From DASQFQ01 sp039934455 (GTDB taxonomy: Bacteria > Actinomycetota > Thermoleophilia > Solirubrobacterales > Solirubrobacteraceae), in NCBI GenBank assembly GCA_039934455.1, contig JBDTMF010000040.1, positions 1-24,424 on the forward strand: a stretch of DNA of 24,424 nucleotides, read 5' to 3'. Made by a program: the position numbers and the translations under genes. Positions 7,576-13,884 of the stretch are shown piece by piece. The number at the start of each line of letters is the position of its first letter. The stretch's first letter is position 1. The notes beneath the pieces are model-generated. The model did no database searches, was not told the DNA's origin, and saw only the letters and a list, made by a program, of their open reading frames with translations.

Positions 7576-7591
7576 TGGCATGCACATGCCA
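7576..7591. repeat. Short perfect inverted repeat TGGCATG-CA-CATGCCA
   Basis: Seven-base arms with a 2-nt centre, 23 nt after the F420-type oxidoreductase stop. It sits at the left edge of the PhnB-like fragment. It could act as a weak transcript end or protein-binding dyad. Confidence 0.4.
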
Positions 7592-7691
7592 GCTCTCAGC
7601 GACCGACCCTGAGACGTCGCAGCGCGTCATGGCCGCGATGCTGCAGATGAAGAAGATCGACATCGAGACGCTCGAGCAGGCGGTGGCAGGC
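7590..7691 (+). pseudogene. C-terminal fragment of a PhnB-like VOC protein
   Basis: The plus-strand frame reads QLSATDPETSQRVMAAMLQM and KKIDIETLEQAVAG. This closely follows, from memory, the conserved C-terminus of PhnB-like (3-dmu-9_3-mt) vicinal-oxygen-chelate proteins, whose last 30 residues typically read LLSDPDPEKAQRVMEAML, KMKKIDI and then LERA. Nothing upstream in any frame matches the rest of such a protein: the same frame hits the stop of the oxidoreductase at 7551-7553, leaving at most about 46 codons. I read this as the tail of a gene whose body was deleted when the F420-type oxidoreductase end was joined to it. The normal stop after AVAG is also missing, the frame running on through a large inverted repeat. 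Not expected to make a working protein. Confidence 0.6.
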
Positions 7692-7718
7692 GTTCCCGCC
7701 GAGGCGCCTGCTCGAGCG
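7669..7718. terminator. 14-bp perfect inverted repeat between convergent units
   Basis: CGCTCGAGCAGGCG (7669-7682) is repeated exactly inverted as CGCCTGCTCGAGCG (7705-7718), leaving a 22-nt loop that can itself form a small GGCG/CGCC stem. It begins 5 nt past the stop codon of the DUF1802 gene and can fold in RNA of either strand, so it is a good candidate for a two-way transcript end. There is no T-run. Confidence 0.6.
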
Positions 7719-7723
7719 GCGCC

Positions 7724-8356
7724 CTACGCGTACGCGGGGGCGCCGCGGCCGTCGGCGATGCCGGCGATGATCTCCGAGGCACGCTCGAACTCCTCGTCGG
7801 AGAGCACGGGCGTGCCCTCGAAGGGGAGGTCGCGGGTGATCTCGAGGAACGAGCGGCAGCCGCCGTGGTCGTCACGGACCTTGACGGTCACGGGGCGCGG
7901 GATCCGGTAGGTGCGCAGGAGCAGCACGTGGAGCGGGTGGTGGCGCTTCCAGGCCAGCCGCTTCTCGGCGTAGTCCGGCGTCCATACGTAGAACGGCGAG
8001 AGCTCCTCCACCGCACGGCGATCCGTGACGGTCCAGGAGCCCGCGACCTCCGCCCAGGCGCGGATGCGCACCCGGTCGGGCTGGTGGATCCCGCCGTCCT
8101 GGGTCAGCGCGCCGGCCGGCGGCTCGCCCTCGGCCCAGACACCCTCCTCGAGGGCGCGGCGGAGCTCGGGCTGGTGCGACTCGCGCACCAGGTCACGGCG
8201 CTGGTGGTCGAACGTCGGGTAGAGGAAGAAGCGATCGTGCTCGACCTCGAAGTGCTTGTTGGGTTCGCGGATACCGCCCTTGCGCAAGGTGACCAGCTGC
8301 TCGCCCTCGGCGAGCGCGCGCACAGTGACAGCCCATTCCTTGAAAGCGATTGGCAT
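7724..8356 (-). CDS. DUF1802 family protein
   Basis: 210 aa, function unknown. It matches the DUF1802 pattern known from cyanobacteria and actinobacteria: FKEWAVTVRALAEGEQLVTL with LRKGGIREPN near the N-terminus, then HDRFFLYPTFDHQRRDLVRE, and later WTPDYAEKRLAWKRHHPLHV with LLLRTYRIP. Arg, His and Trp residues are frequent, and there is no signal peptide or membrane segment, so it is probably cytoplasmic. The ATG at 8354-8356 begins exactly at the family's usual MPIAFKEWAV. A purine-rich stretch before it is weak as a ribosome binding site. The upstream region is much more AT-rich than the window and holds a plausible promoter and a structured leader. Confidence 0.85.
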   Translation of the reverse strand: MPIAFKEWAVTVRALAEGEQLVTLRKGGIREPNKHFEVEHDRFFLYPTFDHQRRDLVRESHQPELRRALEEGVWAEGEPPAGALTQDGGIHQPDRVRIRAWAEVAGSWTVTDRRAVEELSPFYVWTPDYAEKRLAWKRHHPLHVLLLRTYRIPRPVTVKVRDDHGGCRSFLEITRDLPFEGTPVLSDEEFERASEIIAGIADGRGAPAYA

Positions 8357-8400
8357 TAGATCCGTAGAGAGAGGGTGGATCGGACGACTGCGTACTGCCC

Positions 8401-8434
8401 CGTCTCGCCAGGGGACACACCTGATGACGAGACG
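8401..8434 (-). promoter_or_regulatory. Nested hairpin at the 5' end of the DUF1802 leader
   Basis: CGTCTCG (8401-8407) pairs perfectly with CGAGACG (8428-8434), and inside it CAGG pairs with CCTG around a 7-nt loop. If transcription starts near 8432 as the promoter predicts, the mRNA would begin with this hairpin, about 45 nt ahead of the start codon. It could also be an operator dyad. Confidence 0.45.
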
Positions 8435-8438
8435 TCAC

Positions 8439-8467
8439 ATACTATGCACAAAGTCGCGAGATCTCAT
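8439..8467 (-). promoter_or_regulatory. Candidate promoter of the DUF1802 gene
   Basis: On the minus strand ATGAGA (8467-8462) and TAGTAT (8444-8439) are separated by 17 nt, matching 4 of 6 bases of a TTGACA -35 and the TANNNT -10 pattern. The leader would be about 76 nt. The surrounding 8430-8530 stretch is unusually AT-rich for this window. Confidence 0.45.
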
Positions 8468-8526
8468 AATCTCCCTGCAAATGGTCAACTTACTTCTAAT
8501 ATGACTGGTCCAGAAACGCCGGTTAA

Positions 8527-8549
8527 GGACGAAGATCAGACCTTCGTCC
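8527..8549 (-). terminator. Terminator-like hairpin overlapping the stop codon of the dehydrogenase
   Basis: GGACGAAG and CTTCGTCC form an 8-bp perfect stem with a 7-nt loop that contains the TGA stop (8536-8538). On the minus strand it is followed only by TTAACC, so any U-run is very short. Confidence 0.45.
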
Positions 8550-9417
8550 CGCCGAGGTCCTCGACGACCTCGAGGACGGCCGCGAAGTCCTGCTCGCCCA
8601 GGCCGCGCCCGACCCCGGCTCCATAGAGCTCGCGCGCCAGCGCGGCGAACAGGAACGGCGCCCCCGCCGCCTGCGCCTCGTCGAGGCATAGCCCGACGTC
8701 CTTGAGCATGTGCTCGAGCTTGAAGAGGGGGGAGAAGTCGTGCTCGAGCATCGGGCGGGCCTTGAGCTCGAGCATGGTCGAGTTCGCCGACCCGGCGCCC
8801 ATCACCGCGACCAGCGATTCGAGGTCGACCCCGGCACGCCGCCCGACGACGAGGGCCTGCGCGATCGCGGCGCAGTTGATCGCGCTGACGGAGTTGGAGA
8901 TGACCTTCACCGCCTGGCCCTGGCCGACCTCGCCGGCGTGCACGATCTTCGCGCCCATCGCTTCGAGCAACGGCATCGCGCGCCGCATGTCCTCGTCGCT
9001 CCCGCCGGCCATGATCGTGAGCGTGCCGTCCTCGGCCTTCGGGGCCGAGCCGGTGACGGGGGCGTCGACGAGGCCATGGCCCTGCTCGCGCAGGGTCTCG
9101 CCGAGCCGCCGCGCGTCGGCGGGGGCGATCGTCGAGCAGTCGATGAACAGCGTGCCGGCGGGCGCGCCGGCGACCGCGCCGTCCTCGCCCAGGAGCATCG
9201 CCTCGACCTGCGCGCCGTCGACCACCATCGTGATCACGGCGTCGGCGCCCTCGGCGGCCGCGCGCGGGCTGTCGGCCACCTCGGCCTTGTGCTCCGCGGC
9301 CCAGGCCCGCGCGGTCTCGCGGGTCCGGTTGAACACGCGCAGGTCGTGGCCGGCGCGGACGAGGTTCGCGGCTTGCCGCGAACCCATGATGCCGAGGCCG
9401 ATGAAGCCGACGCGCAT
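8536..9417 (-). CDS. NAD(P)-dependent 3-hydroxyisobutyrate dehydrogenase-family enzyme
   Basis: 293 aa, the usual length of beta-hydroxyacid dehydrogenases, which oxidise 3-hydroxyisobutyrate, tartronate semialdehyde or related short acids. The Rossmann motif is GFIGLGIMG (residues 4-12). The substrate loop DAPVTGSAPKAEDGTLTIMA and the catalytic lysine Lys171 in GQAVKVISNS are intact, and the C-terminal helical domain has KLEHMLKDVGLCLDEAQ. The Asn30-Arg31 after the second strand (VFNRT) suggests NADP preference, as in glyoxylate/succinic-semialdehyde reductase-like members. The exact substrate is not predictable. The start at 9417 is supported by TAATCT exactly 7 nt upstream, giving a leaderless mRNA from a promoter squeezed between this gene and the one before it (14-nt gap). 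The frame stays open upstream as an extension, but that part is a shadow of the neighbouring gene. Confidence 0.92.
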   Translation of the reverse strand: MRVGFIGLGIMGSRQAANLVRAGHDLRVFNRTRETARAWAAEHKAEVADSPRAAAEGADAVITMVVDGAQVEAMLLGEDGAVAGAPAGTLFIDCSTIAPADARRLGETLREQGHGLVDAPVTGSAPKAEDGTLTIMAGGSDEDMRRAMPLLEAMGAKIVHAGEVGQGQAVKVISNSVSAINCAAIAQALVVGRRAGVDLESLVAVMGAGSANSTMLELKARPMLEHDFSPLFKLEHMLKDVGLCLDEAQAAGAPFLFAALARELYGAGVGRGLGEQDFAAVLEVVEDLGGTKV

Positions 9418-9424
9418 CGGCCGC

Positions 9425-9430
9425 AGATTA
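9425..9430 (-). promoter_or_regulatory. -10 box (TAATCT) for a leaderless dehydrogenase mRNA
   Basis: TAATCT on the minus strand is followed by 7 nt and the ATG at 9417. It lies in the 14-nt gap after the upstream gene's stop, so the dehydrogenase probably has its own promoter as well as possible read-through. Confidence 0.55.
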
Positions 9431-9431
9431 G

Positions 9432-9890
9432 TTATGCGGCGACTTGCGTGCCCGGCGAGGGTACGACCCCGGGCTCGAGGCGCTCGCCGTCGGCCAGGTG
9501 CTGGTGCGAGGGGCAGTAGCCGTTGAGCGGCAGCGGCACACGCTGGCAGGGCGTCCCCTTGCGGGTCGTCGCCCGGCACTCGAGGCGGTTGCCCGCGATG
9601 TCGTAGCCGTGCGACGGTTGCGCCTCGAGCCACTGGCGGGCGAACGTCATGTAGCGGTCGACGACGCGGAAGACGCGGTCTTGCGCGGACATCGGGAAAT
9701 AGACCCGGATCTCGCGGAACAGCGTCTTCGACGGCTTCGCGAAGTAGTGGCGGTCCGTGGCGAGGCGGTAGACGGCGGCCTCGCAGGCCCGGAGGACCCG
9801 CTCGTGGTTGGACCCCGCGGCGGCGGCGACGTGGTCCTCCAGGATCTCCGGCGCCAGCTCGCGGTAGATGGAGCGGCTCAGTTGGTACAT
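9432..9890 (-). CDS. Uncharacterised protein with C-terminal Cys3His putative zinc motif
   Basis: 152 aa, not assigned to a named function. The first 100 residues look helical and charged (SRSIYRELAPEILEDHVAAA and RYMTFARQWLEAQ). The C-terminal part holds Cys105-x8-Cys114-x10-Cys125-x2-His128 within LECRATTRKGTPCQR and GYCPSH. The C-x-A-x-T-x-x-G-x-x-C...C-x-x-H layout is a short zinc-binding motif seen in many small bacterial and phage proteins (DUF5763-like). Zinc binding is inferred; a nucleic-acid role is possible but unproven. The ATG at 9888-9890 has a good GGGGAGAG ribosome binding site about 9 nt upstream. It has its own promoter candidate and a leader hairpin. It precedes the dehydrogenase by 14 nt. 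Confidence 0.75.
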   Translation of the reverse strand: MYQLSRSIYRELAPEILEDHVAAAAGSNHERVLRACEAAVYRLATDRHYFAKPSKTLFREIRVYFPMSAQDRVFRVVDRYMTFARQWLEAQPSHGYDIAGNRLECRATTRKGTPCQRVPLPLNGYCPSHQHLADGERLEPGVVPSPGTQVAA

Positions 9891-9913
9891 CGTTGTCTGC
9901 TCTCCCCACTCGG

Positions 9914-9930
9914 CCCGCCATCCTGGCGGG
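9914..9930 (-). promoter_or_regulatory. Hairpin in the leader of the 152-aa gene
   Basis: CCCGCCA, TCC, TGGCGGG: a 7-bp perfect stem with a 3-nt loop, 24 nt before the start codon and just upstream of the ribosome binding site. It could be a leader structure or the transcript end of nadB. Confidence 0.45.
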
Positions 9931-9960
9931 ACCCCTCAATCCGGCAGATTGCGCTTGCCC

Positions 9961-9989
9961 TGTTTAGTTCAGAACGAGCTGAATGTTGA
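9961..9989 (-). promoter_or_regulatory. Candidate promoter with palindromic spacer
   Basis: On the minus strand TCAACA (9989-9984) and TAAACA (9966-9961) are 17 nt apart. The spacer contains TTCAG-6-CTGAA (9968-9983), overlapped at its edge by GTTC-T-GAAC. Such dyads between -35 and -10 are typical places for a repressor or activator. The predicted leader is about 60 nt. Confidence 0.42.
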
Positions 9990-10013
9990 GTTCGCATTAA
10001 GACCGACGTCCTG

Positions 10014-11456
10014 TCAGTCCCACTCCTCCTGAGTGACCTCGTCGCGCGGCGCGACGATGAGGGAGTGGTACCCGTCGAGCCCGGGATCGACCCCTGAATA
10101 GTCGACGCGGAGGTGCGCGCCCCGGCTCTCCTCCCGCGCCAGCGCGGAAGCGGCCACCAGTCGGGCGAGCGGGTGCGGGTCCTCGAGCAGCCGCCGCAGG
10201 CCGGACGGGTCGCGCTCGAGGCCCGCGTCGCGCCAGACGGCCTCGCGCGTCGCGCGCGCGGGTGGCTGGACATCGGCCGGGGCGGGCGCCGACGGCGTGC
10301 TCGAAGGCGGTCCGGCGAGGCCGGCCCGGGCCGCCCGGTAACCGAACACGAAGCACTCAGAGAGCGAGTTCGAGGCGAGCCGGTTGGCGCCGTGCAGGCC
10401 CGTGCAGGCGCACTCGCCGACCGCGTAGAGGCCGCCGACCGCGGTCCGGCCCTCGAGGTCGGTGGCGATCCCGCCCATGACGTAGTGCGCGGCGGGCGCG
10501 ACCGGGACGAGCTCGGTCATCGGGTCGAGGCCCGCGTCGCGCAGGGCCTCGACGATGTTGGGGAAGCGCCCCGGATCGATCGGGCGCATGTCGAGGTAGA
10601 CGCAGGGATCGCCGCGGCGATCCATGACCGTGCGGATCGCCCGGGCGACGTGGTCGCGCGGCGCCAGCTCGTCGACGAAGCGCTCGCCGTCGCCGTCGTG
10701 CAGCGTCGCGCCCTCGCCGCGGACGGCCTCGGAGACGAGGAAGCCCTCGCGGCCCGCGACGTTGGTGACCGCGGTGGGGTGGAACTGGACGAACTCGAGG
10801 TCGGCGAGCGTCGCGCCGGCCGCGCGGGCCAGCAGCAGGCCGGCGCCGAACGAGCCGGGCGGGTTGGTCGTGCGCGACCACAGCGCCGCGGCACCGCCGG
10901 TGGCGAGCACGACGGCGCGCGCCGCCCGCTCGATCTCGTCGTCGGTGTCGAGGCCCGCGCAGCGGCCGTTCATGTCGAGGCGCAGCGCGGCGGCGCGCCG
11001 CCCCTCGAGCACCTCGATGCGCGGGTGCTCCGCGACGACCGCGGAGAGCTCGCGCAGGATCCTGCGGCCCGTCGCGCTGCCGCCCGCGTGCGCGACGCGG
11101 CGGCGCGAGTGCCCGCCCTCGAGCCCGAGGGCGAGGTTGCCGTCGCCGTCGGCGTCGAAGCGCACGCCCAGCGCCTCGAGGTCGCGGAAGCGCTCGGGCG
11201 CCTCGGCGCAGAGGACCCGTGCGGCGCTGCGGCGCACGATCCCGCGCCCCGCCGCCAGCGTGTCCTGCTCGTGCTGCTCGGGTGAGTCGTCTGGGGCGAG
11301 CGCGGCTGCGAGCCCACCCTGCGCCCAGTAGGACGCGGTCTCGGCGAGCGGGCGGGCGGAGATGAGCGCGACGCGCGCACCCTCGCGGGCGGCGGTCAGG
11401 GACGCGTAGAGCCCGGCGGCGCCGGCGCCCACGACGATGAGGTCGGCCCGCTCCAC
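10014..11456 (-). CDS. nadB: L-aspartate oxidase
   Basis: 480 aa. NadB oxidises L-aspartate to iminoaspartate with FAD, the first step of de novo NAD synthesis, in the cytoplasm. The FAD motif VVGAGAAGLYASLTAAREG is at the N-terminus. SYWAQGGLAAAL, TRRNPP-like TTNPPGSFGAG, EFVQFHPTAV, RFVDELAPRDHVARAI, HYVMGGIATDLEGRT and YAVGECACTGLHGANRLASN are the standard fumarate-reductase/aspartate-oxidase blocks. The protein is somewhat short: many NadB proteins have 510-540 residues, and the C-terminal helical domain looks trimmed. nadA and nadC are not in the window. It starts with GTG only 20 nt from the divergent deacetylase-like gene. Succinate dehydrogenase flavoprotein is excluded by length and the lone gene context. 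Confidence 0.92.
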   Translation of the reverse strand: MERADLIVVGAGAAGLYASLTAAREGARVALISARPLAETASYWAQGGLAAALAPDDSPEQHEQDTLAAGRGIVRRSAARVLCAEAPERFRDLEALGVRFDADGDGNLALGLEGGHSRRRVAHAGGSATGRRILRELSAVVAEHPRIEVLEGRRAAALRLDMNGRCAGLDTDDEIERAARAVVLATGGAAALWSRTTNPPGSFGAGLLLARAAGATLADLEFVQFHPTAVTNVAGREGFLVSEAVRGEGATLHDGDGERFVDELAPRDHVARAIRTVMDRRGDPCVYLDMRPIDPGRFPNIVEALRDAGLDPMTELVPVAPAAHYVMGGIATDLEGRTAVGGLYAVGECACTGLHGANRLASNSLSECFVFGYRAARAGLAGPPSSTPSAPAPADVQPPARATREAVWRDAGLERDPSGLRRLLEDPHPLARLVAASALAREESRGAHLRVDYSGVDPGLDGYHSLIVAPRDEVTQEEWD

Positions 11457-11476
11457 GAAAGCCCTACGGTATCCGG
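11457..11476. promoter_or_regulatory. 20-nt divergent start region with overlapping -10 boxes
   Basis: The two GTG start codons are 20 nt apart. On the plus strand TACGGT (11465-11470) lies 6 nt before the GTG at 11477. On the minus strand TACCGT (11471-11466) lies 9 nt before the GTG at 11456. The two boxes share five positions. Both mRNAs would be leaderless or nearly so, and neither gene has a ribosome binding site. Confidence 0.55.
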
Positions 11477-12514
11477 GTGCCCCGGACCATCTGGCTGCGC
11501 CACGAGCTCTCGCTCGCCCACGATGTGCCCGGTCACCCCGAGCGTCCTGCGCGGATCGTGGCGCTCGAGGCCGCGATGGAGGGCCACGGCTGGTTCGGCT
11601 GCGAGCTCGTGGAGGCGCCCGCGGCCTCCCAGGATGCGCTGCGCGCCGTCCATCTGGAGCGCCACATCCGCCACATCGACGAGCTGAGCGCGCGCGGCGG
11701 CGGCCGTGTCGACCTGGACACGATCGCCGTCGAGACCACCTACGCGGCGGCCCTGCGCGCGGCCGGCGGTGGCGTGGCGCTGGTCGACGCGCTGATGACC
11801 GGCGAGGCCGCGACCGGCTTCTCGGCGCTGCGCCCGCCCGGGCACCACGCCGAGCCCGACCGGGCGATGGGCTTCTGCTTCTTCGGCAACGCGGCCATCG
11901 CGGCGCGCCACGCCCAGCGGGCGTACGGAGCCGAGCGCGTGCTGATCGTCGACTGGGACGTCCACCACGGGAACGGGACGAACGAGAGCTTCCGCAGCGA
12001 CCCGAGCGTCCTCTTCGTCTCGATCCACGAGTCGCCGCTGTACCCGGGCACGGGTCCCGCGCACGATCTCGGCTCGGCCGAAGGCGAGGGCTACACGGTC
12101 AACCTGCCCGTGCCGCCGCGCTCCGGCGACGAGACCTTCCGCTCGCTGATCGACCACGTCGTTCTGCCGCTGATGGCGGCGTGGGAGCCGCAGCTGGTGC
12201 TCGTCTCCGCCGGCTTCGACGCCCACTCCCTCGACCCGCTCGCGAGCTGCCGGGTGAGCGAGCGCGGCTACGCGGAGATGACGGCGTCGCTGCGGCGCGG
12301 GTGCGCTGCGCTCGGCGCCCCGCTGGGGGTGGTGCTCGAGGGCGGCTACTCGCTCGAGGCGCTGACCGACTCCGTCGCGGCGCTGATGCCGGTGCTCGTC
12401 GCAGAGTCCGCTCCGGGTGCGACGGACGCGGTCGCGGTGCACCCGCTCGCCTCGGCCGCGGCGCAGCGGCTCGCGCCGTGGTGGCCGGGTGTGGCGTCGG
12501 CCCAGCGCTCCTAG
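11477..12514 (+). CDS. Histone deacetylase-superfamily amidohydrolase (AcuC/class II-like)
   Basis: 345 aa. These zinc hydrolases remove acyl groups from lysine, polyamines or small acyl-amines; the bacterial substrate cannot be named from sequence. All key parts are present: LRPPGHHAEPDRAMGFC with the His123-His124 pair, VLIVDWDVHHGNGT with zinc ligands Asp161 and His163, SAGFDAH with Asp248 as third ligand, and LEGGYSLEAL with the transition-state Tyr291. The N-terminal HPERPARI segment is the usual opening. Length matches the family. The GTG at 11477 is the only reasonable start and has a TACGGT box 6 nt upstream. Its stop overlaps the stop of the convergent SPOR gene in a shared CTAG. Confidence 0.93.
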   Translation: MPRTIWLRHELSLAHDVPGHPERPARIVALEAAMEGHGWFGCELVEAPAASQDALRAVHLERHIRHIDELSARGGGRVDLDTIAVETTYAAALRAAGGGVALVDALMTGEAATGFSALRPPGHHAEPDRAMGFCFFGNAAIAARHAQRAYGAERVLIVDWDVHHGNGTNESFRSDPSVLFVSIHESPLYPGTGPAHDLGSAEGEGYTVNLPVPPRSGDETFRSLIDHVVLPLMAAWEPQLVLVSAGFDAHSLDPLASCRVSERGYAEMTASLRRGCAALGAPLGVVLEGGYSLEALTDSVAALMPVLVAESAPGATDAVAVHPLASAAAQRLAPWWPGVASAQRS

Positions 12515-13200
12515 CGGGGGACGATCTGGCGCGCGTAGGCGCCGCCGCCCGCGCCCGCGGCCGCGCTTTCTGCCGCGCTCTTCGAGTCGAACTGGCCTGA
12601 GAAGACGACCCAGTAGCCCTTGCGCAGCGAGGTGAAGTCGTCCGAGTGCAGGACGCCGACCTCGCCGCCGCCGGCCGCGCGCGCCTTCTTCTCGGCCTCG
12701 GAGCGCGAGCTCGTCGACGCCAGCACGGCGGTCCAGCCGCTCTTGCCGGTGGGCCAGGTCGCGAGGGCGCCGGTGGTGGGTGCGGGGGTGCTGCCGGGAG
12801 CTGGGGTGGAACCGGCGTCGGGCGTGGTGCTCGGCGCCGGCGTGATGCTCGGGACGGCGGTCGGGATGGGCGTGGGCGTCGCGCCGGCCACGGGCGCCGC
12901 GCTGCCGCCGTCGTCGGCGGGGGCGCCGGCTGGGGTCGCGGTCGCTGTCGCGGACGGCGCCTGCGCGACCGGCTGCGGGTCGCCCGACAGCTCGACCAGC
13001 GCGAGCACGAGCGCGGCGACGATCAGGGCGAGCAGCGAGCCCACGAGGAAGACGGGAAGCCGCCAGCGCGGCGTCGGAGCGATCCGCGTGCCGACGGCGG
13101 TGCCGCAGCTCAGGCACCACTCCTGGTCGGGTGCCAGCGCGGCGCCGCAGTTCGGGCACGCCCGCTCGGTCGCGCGCGGTGGGTCGGCGATCTCGGTCAT
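12511..13200 (-). CDS. Zinc-ribbon, single-pass membrane protein with SPOR domain
   Basis: 229 aa in four parts: a cytoplasmic zinc ribbon (Cys15-x2-Cys18 ... Cys29-x2-Cys32), one membrane helix (about residues 48-69), a long Pro/Ala/Thr/Gly linker (about 75-150), and a C-terminal domain of about 75 residues beginning GWTAVLASTSSRSEAEKKAR and containing GYWVVFSGQFDSKSAAESAA. The last part has the SPOR pattern; SPOR domains bind glycan strands lacking stem peptides at division sites. I infer a protein linking a cytoplasmic partner to the cell wall. ATGA overlap with the upstream zinc-ribbon gene indicates coupled translation. The gene product is not a known named divisome component. Confidence 0.85.
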   Translation of the reverse strand: MTEIADPPRATERACPNCGAALAPDQEWCLSCGTAVGTRIAPTPRWRLPVFLVGSLLALIVAALVLALVELSGDPQPVAQAPSATATATPAGAPADDGGSAAPVAGATPTPIPTAVPSITPAPSTTPDAGSTPAPGSTPAPTTGALATWPTGKSGWTAVLASTSSRSEAEKKARAAGGGEVGVLHSDDFTSLRKGYWVVFSGQFDSKSAAESAAAGAGGGAYARQIVPR

Positions 13201-13835
13201 GCGGAGCGGTCGTGGTCGGGGGCCGCGGCGGCGTCCTCGGTGGACGCGCGGCCGTTGCCGGCCGGGGCATCGGTGGTCGGCGCCAGGTCCGTGGTGGGCC
13301 GCTCCTCGGCGGGCGGGTCGGTCGTCGCGGGCTCGGCGGGCAGCGCGGTCAGGTCCACGCCGCAGCGCGAGCAGAAATGCGCGTCGCTCGCGTGCAGCTC
13401 ACGGCAGCGCGGGCAGGTTCCGCCCACACCCGGCTCGCGCAGCACGGTCGCGCCGCGCGGCGAGACCAGCTCGGCCTCGAGCCCGTTGAGCTCCTCGTCG
13501 ATCACGCCGAGGTGCTGGACCTTCTCCTTTACGAGCGTCCCGCCGTCCTGGTCGCGCCGGTGCGCCTCGTAGACGAGGCCGCCGAGGTCGCGCAGCGCGA
13601 GCTCACGGGCGCGGCGCAGGAACCGCACGCGGCGGCGGAGCTTGCCGCGGCGCCCGGCGCCGCCGCGGTGCTCGAGATCGTCGGCGGCGACGCCGGCGGG
13701 CAGGGGGCGCCCGTCCGCGCGGACGGGCGCGGAGTCGGGGGCGGATCCGTGGGCCGGCTCGGGAAGCGCGATCGCTTCTGTCCGGGTCTCCTCGGCGGCG
13801 CCCGGGCGTCTGATGCGTCGAAGGAGGCCGCTCAT
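13197..13835 (-). CDS. Zinc-ribbon protein with basic and coiled-coil-like segments
   Basis: 212 aa, function unknown. Residues 1-55 are low complexity. Residues 56-82 are very basic (GRRGKLRRRVRFLRRARELA). A helical stretch (about 80-124, LRDLGGLVYEAHRRDQDGG then VKEKVQHLGVIDEELNGLEA) could form a coiled coil. A zinc ribbon follows: Cys141-x2-Cys144-x10-Cys155-x2-Cys158 in CPRCRELHASDAHFCSRC. The last 50 residues are disordered and rich in Ala, Thr, Pro and acidic residues. No signal peptide. Its stop overlaps the start of the SPOR gene (ATGA), so the pair is probably made together. A strong TATACT box lies upstream. No named family is recognised. Confidence 0.8.
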   Translation of the reverse strand: MSGLLRRIRRPGAAEETRTEAIALPEPAHGSAPDSAPVRADGRPLPAGVAADDLEHRGGAGRRGKLRRRVRFLRRARELALRDLGGLVYEAHRRDQDGGTLVKEKVQHLGVIDEELNGLEAELVSPRGATVLREPGVGGTCPRCRELHASDAHFCSRCGVDLTALPAEPATTDPPAEERPTTDLAPTTDAPAGNGRASTEDAAAAPDHDRSA

Positions 13836-13870
13836 GCTGTACGGAACGCGCCTGGCGTCCCGTCAGAGCG

Positions 13871-13876
13871 AGTATA
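13871..13876 (-). promoter_or_regulatory. -10 box (TATACT) for the zinc-ribbon/SPOR pair
   Basis: TATACT on the minus strand, in the 49-nt gap after the glycosyltransferase. It would start transcription near 13864 and give a leader of about 29 nt. The -35 region is unconvincing. Confidence 0.5.
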
Positions 13877-13884
13877 GGCGGCGG

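Noticed and set aside
9961..9989. A LexA SOS box upstream of the 152-aa gene
   Set aside because: GTTC/GAAC halves exist, but the mycobacterial-type GAAC-4-GTTC arrangement is not present.
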